NCBI GenBank assembly: GCA_036675585.1
Contig: JAKFES010000300.1
Coordinates: forward strand, 1 to 41,283
DNA from: Zeimonas sp036675585
Lineage (GTDB): Bacteria; Pseudomonadota; Gammaproteobacteria; Burkholderiales; Burkholderiaceae_E
Length of the DNA stretch: 41,283 bases
Direction: 5' to 3'
In this document: in pieces, positions 7,938 through 15,695 of the stretch
Numbering within the stretch: the first letter of the stretch is position 1
Layout of the letters: each line of letters begins with the position of its first letter
The notes under the pieces: generated by a model
Told to the model about the DNA's origin: nothing
The model's input: only the letters and a program-made list of their open reading frames with translations
Database searches by the model: none
Program-made: the position numbers and the translations under genes

Positions 7938-8228
7938 TCAGGCATTCATGCCCGGACCGTACGGCAGCGCGATCGTCGCATCCGCCTGCACCTCGGCCCG
8001 ATCGCGCGAGCTCATCCGGCGCTCGTACACCGGGTTCACGGTCGGCCCCTCGCTGTTCGACTGGATCAGGAACGGCTCGGTCTGGTTCGAGGCGACGTTC
8101 GTGCGCTGGTCCACCGTCGGGGTCGGCCCCGGGTACTCGGTCTCGACGAGGATCTCTTTCGCGCCGGCGGAACCGACGATGCCGACAGCCAGGGCGGCGG
8201 GAACGAGAATTCGGGCGATCGATTTCAT
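7938..8228 (-). CDS. small secreted protein, paralogue of the 5253-5543 product
   Basis: 96 aa, the same length as its paralogue. A signal peptide (MKSIARILV, hydrophobic core, cleavage near GSAGA-K) precedes a polar mature part with ETEYP, EPFLIQSNSEGPTV and a C-terminal RAEVQADATIALPYGP. No Cys and no recognised domain. AAGGAG precedes the ATG at 8228, which decides the start over a longer open frame. It is convergent with queA (21 bases between stops). The upstream region holds an inverted and a direct repeat (8254-8280). I do not know its function. Confidence 0.75.
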   Translation of the reverse strand: MKSIARILVPAALAVGIVGSAGAKEILVETEYPGPTPTVDQRTNVASNQTEPFLIQSNSEGPTVNPVYERRMSSRDRAEVQADATIALPYGPGMNA

Positions 8229-8253
8229 GATGCTCTCCTTGCCTGCGTTTCGA

Positions 8254-8280
8254 TCGACAGGAACTCCCTGTCGACAGGAA
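8254..8280. promoter_or_regulatory. overlapping inverted and direct repeats upstream of the secreted-protein gene
   Basis: TCGACAGG (8254-8261) pairs with CCTGTCGA (8267-8274). The decamer TCGACAGGAA also recurs exactly at 8254-8263 and 8271-8280, a 17-base period. This lies 26-52 bases upstream of the ATG at 8228 (- strand), where an operator would be. It shares GACAG/TGTC half-sites with the 5162-5176 dyad upstream of the paralogue. Confidence 0.5.
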
Positions 8281-8334
8281 GAAGTGTGAGGGCACGACTT
8301 GAAGCGCCGGTCACGCCTCGATGACATTCGGGGA

Positions 8335-8360
8335 TCGTGATTCTTTCATTTCGATCACGA
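8335..8360. promoter_or_regulatory. inverted repeat upstream of the peroxiredoxin-like gene
   Basis: TCGTGAT (8335-8341) and ATCACGA (8354-8360) form 7-base arms around an AT-richer 12-base spacer, an unusual composition here. It could be an operator for either divergent gene. The rest of 8229-8464 holds nothing further I can support. Confidence 0.35.
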
Positions 8361-8464
8361 CGCACCCCGCGGAAGGGGCGCGCGGGCAAACTGCGCAAAC
8401 GGGCACATCGCATGCGAACGACGGAGAGCCGGAGCGCTCTCTTGCGCGCCCGGTCGACGCGAAG

Positions 8465-9118
8465 ATGCAGCTGGACGAACTTCTCGACACGTATCGGCGC
8501 TACCGGGATTCGGCGCTTCCCGACGCCGCCCGCGCGGCGCTGCAATTCGATCTCGACCGCCTGCACGCGGCCGACTGGCAGCGCAGCGCGCTGCGAGCGG
8601 GCGACCAGGCACCCGACGTCGTGCTGCCCGATTCGCCTGGGGGCACACTGCGCCTGAGCGACGTGCTGCAGGAAAGCGCGGTGGTGCTGAAGTTCTATCG
8701 CGGCCGCTGGTGCGCGTTCTGCACGCTCGAGTTGCGCGCATACGAGCGCCTGGTCCCGGCGTTCCGCACGCTCGGTGCCGAGCTGATCGCGCTCTCGCCG
8801 CAAAACGAGGACGAAACCGCGCTGCACCGGGAACGCGACCGCCTCCGGTTGCACATGGTCACCGATGCGCGCAACGAGATCGCGCGTCGATTCGGCATCG
8901 CCTACGACCTCTCCGACGAGCTGCGCCGGCAGTACGAGGCCTACGGGATCGACCTGGCCCGGATCAACGCCGACGGCGCTGCGTCGATCCCGCTGCCCGC
9001 CGTCTACGTGATCGACCGCGACCGGCGCATCGCCTACGCGCGCTTCGACCCGGACTACCGCCGGCGCGCCGAGCCGCAGGTCGTGCTCGAGGCCGTCCGC
9101 CGGCTTCAGCGCGGGTGA
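8465..9118 (+). CDS. peroxiredoxin-like (AhpC/TSA, thioredoxin-fold) protein
   Basis: 217 aa. An N-terminal helical extension (~45 residues) precedes an AhpC/TSA-like thioredoxin fold: GDQAPDVVLPDS, then FYRGRWCAFCTLEL with C83-x-x-C86, and PAVYVIDRDRRIAYA further on. Proteins with the FYRGRWCPYC-type motif are annotated as peroxiredoxin-like; the CxxC suggests a disulphide-exchange site rather than the usual PxxxTxxC peroxidatic site. No signal peptide, so cytoplasmic. The ATG at 8465 was chosen where family similarity starts; a longer frame begins at 8321. Its 3' end overlaps the convergent response-regulator gene by 13 bases. Confidence 0.82.
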   Translation: MQLDELLDTYRRYRDSALPDAARAALQFDLDRLHAADWQRSALRAGDQAPDVVLPDSPGGTLRLSDVLQESAVVLKFYRGRWCAFCTLELRAYERLVPAFRTLGAELIALSPQNEDETALHRERDRLRLHMVTDARNEIARRFGIAYDLSDELRRQYEAYGIDLARINADGAASIPLPAVYVIDRDRRIAYARFDPDYRRRAEPQVVLEAVRRLQRG

Positions 9119-9834
9119 GCGCCGTTCGCCTCGCCCGCACTGCGATAGCCGACGCCGCGCACGGTCAGGATGTACCGCGGATTCGCCGGGTCGGGCTCGA
9201 CGCGATGACGCAGGCGGTTGATGTAGGTGTTGACGTTGTCCTCGTAGGCGGCGAGTCGCGTATGCCAGACCGCCTCGAGCAGCTGCGCGCGGGTGAACAC
9301 GCGCGCCGGCGCGCCGACGAACAGCGCCAGCAGGTCGAACTCACGCGCACTGAGCGTGAGCTCGATCCCGTCGCGCCATGCGCGACGACTGTGCGGCTCG
9401 ATCTCGAGCCCGCCGAGCGCCAGGCGCTCGGCGCGGTCGGGAATGCCGGTGGCCGCGTCGTCCAGACGCGCGACGCGGCGCAGCAGCGCCCGCACCCGGG
9501 CGCGCAATTCGACCAGTGAAACGGGCTTGCCGACGTAATCGTCGGCGCCGAGCTCGAGGCCGAGCACGCGGTCGGTTTCGGTGGAACGAGCGCTGACGAC
9601 GAGCACCGGCGTGTTCAGCCGCTGCAGGCGCAACTGCCGCAGCACTTCGAGTCCGTCGAGGCCGGGCAGCAGCAGGTCGAGGACGATCAGCCGATAGCCG
9701 CCTTCGACGGCACGACCGAGCACGTCGCGACCGTTGCTGCAGCGCTCGCTCGCCACCCCGTCTTCGCGCAACACGGCATCGAACTGCTCCGCCGTGTCGG
9801 CGTCGTCTTCGACGATCAGTACCGGCCCGTCCAT
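9106..9834 (-). CDS. OmpR/PhoB-family response regulator
   Basis: 242 aa. The receiver domain (residues 1-115) has acidic residues at the start (LIVEDDAD), phospho-acceptor D53 (VLDLLLPGLDG), a conserved SAR and the K of GADDYVGKP. A winged-helix DNA-binding domain follows (LTLSAREFDLLALF, then TRAQLLEAVW, NTYINRLRHRVEPD and ILTVRGVGYR). The ATG at 9834 starts the receiver fold; an upstream TTG is less likely. No histidine kinase gene is adjacent, so it is an orphan here. It is divergent from tgt, with a 6-base stem hairpin (9901-9916) between. Confidence 0.92.
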   Translation of the reverse strand: MDGPVLIVEDDADTAEQFDAVLREDGVASERCSNGRDVLGRAVEGGYRLIVLDLLLPGLDGLEVLRQLRLQRLNTPVLVVSARSTETDRVLGLELGADDYVGKPVSLVELRARVRALLRRVARLDDAATGIPDRAERLALGGLEIEPHSRRAWRDGIELTLSAREFDLLALFVGAPARVFTRAQLLEAVWHTRLAAYEDNVNTYINRLRHRVEPDPANPRYILTVRGVGYRSAGEANGAHPR

Positions 9835-9900
9835 GACACGCAGATGGTAGCGCAACGGTGCGGGCGCGAGGCATGCATTTCGGGGCCGTGGGGCATGCCA

Positions 9901-9916
9901 TCCCGCCTATGCGGGA
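9901..9916. repeat. short hairpin between the response regulator gene and tgt
   Basis: TCCCGC-CTAT-GCGGGA is a perfect 6-base stem. It lies just upstream of the tgt -10 and could be an operator or a chance structure. Confidence 0.35.
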
Positions 9917-9933
9917 GCGGCTGCGGCGCGGGC

Positions 9934-9939
9934 GATAAT
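9934..9939 (+). promoter_or_regulatory. candidate -10 of tgt (leaderless)
   Basis: GATAAT, 5/6 to the consensus, ends 5 bases before the tgt ATG at 9945. Transcription would start at the start codon itself, and no Shine-Dalgarno sequence is present. Confidence 0.5.
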
Positions 9940-9944
9940 CGGCC

Positions 9945-11084
9945 ATGCCCAGATTCGAATCGTTGCATCGGGACGGGTCGGCCCGATGCGGTCGCCTGCA
10001 CCTGCCGCACGGCGTGGTCGACACGCCGATGTTCATGCCGGTCGGAACCTACGGCGCGGTCAAGGCGATGGCGCCGCGCGAGCTCGACGAGATCGGCGCC
10101 CAGATCGTGCTCGGCAATACCTTTCATCTCTGGCTGCGCCCGGGCGTCGAGACGATCGGCCGCTTCGGCGGACTGCACCGGTTCATCGGCTGGGAGCGTC
10201 CGATCCTCACCGATTCGGGCGGATTCCAGGTGTGGAGCCTGGGGGCGCTGCGAACGATCGCCGAGGAAGGCGTGCGCTTCGCATCGCCGATCAACGGCGA
10301 CCGGTTGTTCCTCACGCCCGAGATCTCGATGCAGATCCAGCACGCGCTCGACTCCGACGTCGCGATGATCTTCGACGAATGCACGCCGTACGAGACCGGC
10401 GGCGTGCCGACGTCGCTCGACGGCGCCGCCGCATCGATGCAGCTCAGCCTGCGCTGGGCACGCCGGTCGCGCGACGCCTTCGACCGGCTCGAGAACCGCA
10501 ACGCGCTGTTCGGCATCGTGCAGGGCGGCATGTACGAGCGGCTGCGCGACGAATCGGTCGGCGCGCTCGTCGAGATCGGATTCGACGGCTACGCGATCGG
10601 CGGGCTGTCGGTCGGCGAGCCGAAGGACGAGATGCTGCGCGTGCTTGCGCACACCGCACCGCGCCTGCCCGCGGACCACGCGCGCTACCTGATGGGCGTC
10701 GGCACGCCCGAGGACCTGGTCGCCGGCGTCGCCGCGGGAATCGACCTGTTCGACTGCGTGCTGCCGACGCGAAACGCACGCAATGGCTGGTTGTTCACGC
10801 GCTTCGGCGACCTGAAGCTGCGCAACGCGCGCTACCGCGACGACGAGCGCCCGGTCGACGCCGATTGCGGCTGCTACGCGTGCGGGCGCTTCTCGCGCGC
10901 GTACCTGCATCACCTGCAGAAAGTGAACGAGATCCTCGGCGCCCGGCTCGCCACGATCCACAACCTGCACTACTACCTGGAGCTGATGCGCGCGATGCGC
11001 CAGGCGATCGCCGCGCAGCGCTTCGGCGCGTTCGCGGGCGCGTTCGCCGAGCAGCGGGCGCGCGGCGTCGACGCCGACCGGTAG
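9945..11084 (+). CDS. tgt: tRNA-guanine transglycosylase Tgt
   Basis: 379 aa, the bacterial length. It swaps the guanine at wobble position 34 of GUN-anticodon tRNAs for preQ1, the step before QueA. Seen: D90 in ILTDSGGFQVWSL (base recognition/catalysis), FGIVQGG, YAIGGLSVGEP, the catalytic-nucleophile region DLFDCVLPTRNAR (about residue 265), and the zinc site DCGCYACGRFSRAYLHHL (three Cys and a His). In many relatives queA, tgt, yajC, secD and secF are contiguous; here other genes lie between queA and tgt and between tgt and yajC. Confidence 0.97.
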   Translation: MPRFESLHRDGSARCGRLHLPHGVVDTPMFMPVGTYGAVKAMAPRELDEIGAQIVLGNTFHLWLRPGVETIGRFGGLHRFIGWERPILTDSGGFQVWSLGALRTIAEEGVRFASPINGDRLFLTPEISMQIQHALDSDVAMIFDECTPYETGGVPTSLDGAAASMQLSLRWARRSRDAFDRLENRNALFGIVQGGMYERLRDESVGALVEIGFDGYAIGGLSVGEPKDEMLRVLAHTAPRLPADHARYLMGVGTPEDLVAGVAAGIDLFDCVLPTRNARNGWLFTRFGDLKLRNARYRDDERPVDADCGCYACGRFSRAYLHHLQKVNEILGARLATIHNLHYYLELMRAMRQAIAAQRFGAFAGAFAEQRARGVDADR

Positions 11085-11543
11085 CGTCGCTTCGAGACCC
11101 CGCCGGGCTTACGACACGCTTGCAGAACGCGTCGCGTGCGGGTGTAGACTGCGCCGACCGTTGCACCGGACACAACAAGAATAACCACGCTGCGCAATAA
11201 GGTATTAAGGCCCCCGCCGGGCCGATGCGAAGCAAACTGCGCACGCTGTGCCGGATTACGCGTTTCCACCAATTGACGAAGCGGCGCCGAATTGAGTGAG
11301 GGGAGAAATCCATGGGGAAATGGTCTGCACCGTTTTCCCCGCAGCAGCCGGCGCTCCGTCGACTGCCGAAGCCGTTTCGTCACCGCGGCGCCCGACCGTC
11401 TCGTACCCCTACAGCTGAAAACTCCCCGACCCGAATGATCGACGATCGCCGGGCCACCCGTTCCTGTCGTCGCTGCGCCGTGAGCGCCTTTGGCAGGCCT
11501 GTTCCGATGAGCGCATTCGCGCAACACCTGAGGGCCCAGACCG
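11085..11543 (+). other. 459-base interval upstream of the acyltransferase; one doubtful small ORF
   Basis: No gene I can confidently support. An ATG at 11312 is preceded by a good ribosome site (GAGGGGAG, 6-base spacing) and opens a 98-codon Arg/Pro-rich frame that runs 65 bases into the acyltransferase gene in another frame. It resembles no family I know; it could be a leader ORF or chance. The stretch 11150-11215 is less GC-rich than its surroundings (runs such as AACAAGAATAA and AATAAGGTATTAA) and may hold the promoter, but no convincing hexamer pair was found. Confidence 0.4.
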
Positions 11544-12362
11544 ATGCTCTATCCGATCCTGCCCCACGCTCTCGGCCCGACCCGACTCACGTCGCGGTTC
11601 GGCGGTGACTTCTTCGACCGCTTCTCGCTCGAGCTCGCCACGAGCGACGCACTGCGCACCGAAAGCTACCGGCTCCGGCACCGGATCTACGTCCAGGAAC
11701 TGCAATACGAACGCGCGGAAGACTTCCCCGATGGCGTCGAATCCGACAGCTACGACCGGCGCTCGCTCGCCGTTCTGCTGCGCCATCGGGCAAGTCGTCG
11801 CTTCATCGGCTGCGTTCGGCTGATCGTCGCCGACCCGAAAGACGCCAGCCGCCCTTTTCCCTTCGAGCTCGCCGCGACCGATCGCGTCGCGCGACGCTCG
11901 CCCACCTTTCGCGAAACGCCCCGCGAACGCATCGGCGAAGTGTCGCGGCTCGCCGTGGTGCGTGAATTCCGCCGCCGCAAGGTCGACCAGGACCCGGCGC
12001 TCTATTCGCTGCAGGATTTCGCCTTCGATTCGCCGGACCCTCGACGGCAGAACAACATCCCGCCGGCGCTCGGCCTGATCTTCTCGGCCGCCTGGCTGGG
12101 CATCGAGATCGGACTCGACGCGGTGTTCGTGATCATGGAACTGCGCCTCGCCCGGCTGCTGCGTTCGCTCGGCCTGGTGTTCACGCAGGTGGCCGAGCCG
12201 ATCGAGTATCGGGGGCTGCGCGCGCCTTTCGAGATCCGCCGCGACGCGCTGCTCGGCGACCTGTCGCCGCCGCTGCGCGGCGTGCTCGATCTGGTTCGCG
12301 AACGAATGCTGGCGTTGACGTCGGTCGAGGTTCCGGGAGTGCATGCGCCGGTCGAGCATTGA
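11544..12362 (+). CDS. PEP-CTERM/exosortase system-associated acyltransferase
   Basis: 272 aa with the layout of the exosortase-linked GNAT/autoinducer-synthase-like acyltransferases: FFDRFSLELATSDALRTESYRLRHRIYVQEL at residues ~25-55 (start of the fold), a YDRRSLAVLLRH block, FIGCVRLIV (acyl donor strand), and IGEVSRLAVVREFRRR. Homologues are thought to make N-acyl amino acids and often sit in exopolysaccharide/exosortase loci. No exosortase or PEP-CTERM protein is in this window, so its partners must lie elsewhere. Start ATG at 11544 with a CTGAGGG-like site before it. It separates tgt from yajC. Confidence 0.82.
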   Translation: MLYPILPHALGPTRLTSRFGGDFFDRFSLELATSDALRTESYRLRHRIYVQELQYERAEDFPDGVESDSYDRRSLAVLLRHRASRRFIGCVRLIVADPKDASRPFPFELAATDRVARRSPTFRETPRERIGEVSRLAVVREFRRRKVDQDPALYSLQDFAFDSPDPRRQNNIPPALGLIFSAAWLGIEIGLDAVFVIMELRLARLLRSLGLVFTQVAEPIEYRGLRAPFEIRRDALLGDLSPPLRGVLDLVRERMLALTSVEVPGVHAPVEH

Positions 12363-12425
12363 AACTGCTCAGACCGCGCAAGCGGCGTACCCGGCGAGGG
12401 GCGCGGGGATCGGCACGAAGGGCGT

Positions 12426-12434
12426 TGCTATAAT
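12426..12434 (+). promoter_or_regulatory. extended -10 promoter of yajC-secD-secF
   Basis: TGCTATAAT is a perfect extended -10 (TGn plus TATAAT). It is followed after ~27 bases by the yajC GTG, leaving room for the GGAGA ribosome site at 12450. No good -35 is visible, as expected for extended -10 promoters. Confidence 0.75.
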
Positions 12435-12461
12435 CACGGGTTCACTTACGGAGACGCTCCC

Positions 12462-12812
12462 GTGCTGATCTCGCCCGCATACGCCCAGGCAGCCGGCGGC
12501 TCGACCGAACAGCAGATCATCGGCTTCCTGCCGATCATCCTGATGTTCGTCGTGCTGTATTTCCTGATGATTCGCCCCCAGATGAAGCGCGCCAAGGAAC
12601 ACAAGACGATGCTCGAGGCGCTCAAGCGCGGCGACGAGGTCGTCACCTCGGGCGGGCTCATCGGGCGCGTGACGAAAGTCGGCGAAAGCTATGTCACGAT
12701 CGAAGTCGCCCGCACGCCCGAGGGCAAGGGATCCGAAGCCACGATCGAGATGAATTTCCAGAAGGCCGCCGTGCAGACGCTGCTGCCCAACGGCACGATC
12801 AAGGCCATCTGA
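12462..12812 (+). CDS. yajC: preprotein translocase subunit YajC
   Basis: 116 aa. A short N-terminal segment is followed by a single membrane helix (residues ~18-37, IIGFLPIILMFVVLYFLMI), then RPQMKRAKEHKTML and the GDEVVTSGGLIGRV block of the YajC soluble domain. YajC associates with SecDF at the inner membrane. The start codon is GTG at 12462, supported by GGAGA upstream and by the extended -10 promoter. It is the first gene of a yajC-secD-secF operon, with 38 bases before secD. Confidence 0.96.
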   Translation: MLISPAYAQAAGGSTEQQIIGFLPIILMFVVLYFLMIRPQMKRAKEHKTMLEALKRGDEVVTSGGLIGRVTKVGESYVTIEVARTPEGKGSEATIEMNFQKAAVQTLLPNGTIKAI

Positions 12813-12850
12813 GCGGCGTTGTCGCCCGCTTCCGGCACGCGCAGGCCCGC

Positions 12851-14734
12851 ATGAACCGCTATCCGGTCTGGAAATACGTCGTCATTGCGCTGTCGCTGGT
12901 GTTCGGCCTGCTGTATACGCTGCCGAACTTCTTCGGCGAAGCGCCGGCGATCCAGGTGTCGAGCGCCAAAGCGACGCAGAAGATCGACGAATCGATGGTC
13001 GACCGGGTCGCCGACGCGCTGTCGAAGGCCGGGCTCGAGAGCACCGGGCTGTTCTTCGACGGGAACTCGGTCAAGGCGCGCTTCGGCGACACCGACGCGC
13101 AGTTGCGCGCCAAGGACGTCGTCGCACGCACATTGAACGCCGACCCCGAGAATCCCTCGTGGATCGTCGCGCTGAACCTGCTGTCGGACACGCCGCGCTG
13201 GCTCACGCGCCTGCATGCGCTGCCGATGTACCTGGGGCTCGACCTGCGCGGCGGCGTGCATTTCCTGCTGCAGGTCGACATGAAGGAAGCGCTCGCCAAG
13301 CGCATGGACGGCCTGGCGAGCGACGCCCGCACCCAGCTGCGCGACCGCAACATCCGGCACGCGGGCATCACGCGCACCGCCGACGGCATCGAGATCCGCT
13401 TCCGGGACACCGAAACGCGCAACCGCGCGCGCGACGTGATCAGCGACGTGTCACCCGAGCTGGCGCTCACCGACGCGGCCGACGGCAACGAGCCCAGGCT
13501 CGTCGCGAAGTTCCGCGAGGACGCGGCGCTGCGCGTGCAGCAGAACGCGGTCCAGCAGAACATCACGACGCTGAGCAACCGGATCAACGAGCTCGGCGTG
13601 TCCGAGCCGGTGATCCAGCAGCAGGGCGCCGATCGCGTCGTCGTGCAGTTGCCCGGCGTGCAGGACACGGCGAAAGCGAAAGACATCCTCGGGCGCACCG
13701 CGACGCTCGAGGTGCGCATGGTCTGCGAATCTCCCGACGAGGTCGCCGCGCTCGCGTCGGGTACGGTTCCGTTCGGCTGCGAGCGATTCGCCGAGCGCAA
13801 CGGGCAGCCGATCCTGCTGCGCAAGCAGGTGATTCTCACCGGGTCGAACCTGAACGACGCACAGGCGGGCTTCGATTCGCAGACGCAGGAACCGGCGGTG
13901 CACCTGACGCTCGACGCGAAAGGCGCGCGCATCTTCCGCGACGTCACGCGCGAGAACGTCGGCCGGCGCATGGCGATCGTGCTCGTCGAGCGGGGCAAGG
14001 GCGAGGTCGTGACCGCGCCGGTCATTCGCACCGAGATCGGCGGCGGGCGCGTGCAGATCTCCGGCAGCATGACGACGCAGGAAGCGAACGACACGGCGCT
14101 GCTCCTTCGCGCCGGATCGCTCGCCGCGCCGATGGAGATCGTCGAGGAGCGCACGATCGGCCCGAGCCTGGGCGCCGACAACATCCGGCAGGGCTTTCAT
14201 TCGACGCTGTGGGGCTTCGTGACGATCGCCCTCTTCATGGGCGTCTACTACCACCTGTTCGGCGTCATCTCGGCGATCGCGCTCACGGTCAACCTGCTGC
14301 TGCTGATCGCGCTGCTGTCGCTGCTGCAGGCCACGCTCACGCTGCCCGGCATCGCCGCCATCGCGCTCACGCTGGGCATGGCGATCGACGCCAACGTGCT
14401 GATCAACGAACGCGTGCGCGAAGAGCTGCGCAACGGCGCCACGCCGCAGGCCGCGATCTCCGCGGGCTACGAGCACGCGTGGGCGACGATTCTCGACTCG
14501 AACGTGACGTCGATGATCGCCGGCATTGCGCTGCTGCTCTTCGGCTCGGGGCCGGTGCGCGGTTTCGCCGTCGTGCACGTGCTCGGACTCATGACCTCGA
14601 TGTTCTCGGCGGTGTTCTTCTCGCGCGGGCTGGTGAACCTCTGGTACGGCCGGCGCCGCAAGCTGGGCAAGGTATCGATCGGGCAGGTGTGGAAACCGGG
14701 CGCGGGCTCGCGCGTTCCCGCGCGACACGGCTGA
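12851..14734 (+). CDS. secD: protein translocase subunit SecD
   Basis: 627 aa. N-terminal membrane helix (residues ~8-28), a large periplasmic part beginning with YLGLDLRGG (127-135), and a C-terminal bundle of five membrane helices (from about residue 455) with GMAIDANVLINERVREEL, the conserved proton-path region. SecD works with SecF to pull exported proteins through SecYEG using the proton motive force. secF follows after 10 bases. No anomalies seen. Confidence 0.97.
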   Translation: MNRYPVWKYVVIALSLVFGLLYTLPNFFGEAPAIQVSSAKATQKIDESMVDRVADALSKAGLESTGLFFDGNSVKARFGDTDAQLRAKDVVARTLNADPENPSWIVALNLLSDTPRWLTRLHALPMYLGLDLRGGVHFLLQVDMKEALAKRMDGLASDARTQLRDRNIRHAGITRTADGIEIRFRDTETRNRARDVISDVSPELALTDAADGNEPRLVAKFREDAALRVQQNAVQQNITTLSNRINELGVSEPVIQQQGADRVVVQLPGVQDTAKAKDILGRTATLEVRMVCESPDEVAALASGTVPFGCERFAERNGQPILLRKQVILTGSNLNDAQAGFDSQTQEPAVHLTLDAKGARIFRDVTRENVGRRMAIVLVERGKGEVVTAPVIRTEIGGGRVQISGSMTTQEANDTALLLRAGSLAAPMEIVEERTIGPSLGADNIRQGFHSTLWGFVTIALFMGVYYHLFGVISAIALTVNLLLLIALLSLLQATLTLPGIAAIALTLGMAIDANVLINERVREELRNGATPQAAISAGYEHAWATILDSNVTSMIAGIALLLFGSGPVRGFAVVHVLGLMTSMFSAVFFSRGLVNLWYGRRRKLGKVSIGQVWKPGAGSRVPARHG

Positions 14735-14744
14735 GGCGCACGTC

Positions 14745-15689
14745 ATGGAATTCTTCCGGATCCACCGCGATATCCCGTTCATGCGCCATGCGCGCATCCT
14801 GAACGCGATCTCGCTGCTGCTGTTCGTGCTCGCCGTGTTCTTCCTTGCCACGCGCGGACTGCACCTGTCGGTCGAGTTCACCGGCGGCACGGTGATGGAG
14901 GTGCATTACGACGAGAGCGCCGACCTGCCGGAGATCCGCTCGACGATCGGCTCGCTCGGCTACGCCGACGCGCAGGTGCAGAACTTCGGCACCTCGCACG
15001 ACGTGCTGATCCGGCTTCCCATCGCCGAGGACGGCGGGAAGAACTACACCGAGCAGAGCAACGCCGTGATGGCCGCGCTGAAGGCCGCGCAACCCGACGC
15101 CACGCTGCAGCGCGTCGAATTCGTCGGCCCGCAGGTCGGACGCGAGTTGTTCGCCGACGGCGCGATGGCGCTGCTGTTCGTCGTCGTCGGCATCATCGTC
15201 TACCTGTCGATCCGCTTCGAATGGAAATTCGCGGTCGCCGCGATCATCGCGAACCTGCACGACGTCATCATCATCCTGGGCTTCTTCGCCGCGTTCCAGT
15301 GGGAGTTCTCGCTGTCGGTGCTCGCCGCGGTGCTGGCGGTGCTCGGCTACTCGGTCAACGAGTCGGTGGTCATCTTCGACCGGATCCGCGAATATTTCCG
15401 CAAGATCCGCAAGCTCGACACGCCGCACATCATCGACAAGGCGATCACGAGCACGATCTCGCGCACGATCATCACGCACGGCTCGACGCAGGTGATGGTG
15501 CTGTCGATGCTGATCTTCGGCGGACCGACGCTGCACTACTTCGCCGTGGCGCTGACGATCGGCATCCTGTTCGGGATCTACTCGTCGGTGTTCGTCGCCG
15601 CCGCCATCGCGATGTGGCTCGGCGTCAAGCGCGAGGACCTCGTCAAGCCGGTGCGTCGCAAGGACGACGGGCAGCCCGAGTTGCCCTGA
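14745..15689 (+). CDS. secF: protein translocase subunit SecF
   Basis: 314 aa. First helix at ~18-37, then VEFTGGTVMEV (43-53), the SecF version of the SecD/F motif. It has a shorter periplasmic part than SecD and five further membrane helices with GYSVNESVVIFDRIRE and the SRTIITHGSTQVMVL block. It pairs with SecD in a trimeric-helix motor. It is convergent with purB, with only 6 bases between stop codons and no hairpin, so transcription may run into the neighbour. Confidence 0.97.
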   Translation: MEFFRIHRDIPFMRHARILNAISLLLFVLAVFFLATRGLHLSVEFTGGTVMEVHYDESADLPEIRSTIGSLGYADAQVQNFGTSHDVLIRLPIAEDGGKNYTEQSNAVMAALKAAQPDATLQRVEFVGPQVGRELFADGAMALLFVVVGIIVYLSIRFEWKFAVAAIIANLHDVIIILGFFAAFQWEFSLSVLAAVLAVLGYSVNESVVIFDRIREYFRKIRKLDTPHIIDKAITSTISRTIITHGSTQVMVLSMLIFGGPTLHYFAVALTIGILFGIYSSVFVAAAIAMWLGVKREDLVKPVRRKDDGQPELP

Positions 15690-15695
15690 GCCGTT

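Noticed and set aside
11312..11608. 98-codon ORF as a confident gene
   Set aside because: It has a good ribosome site but noise-like composition and overlaps the acyltransferase start in another frame; mentioned only as a possibility in the interval entry.
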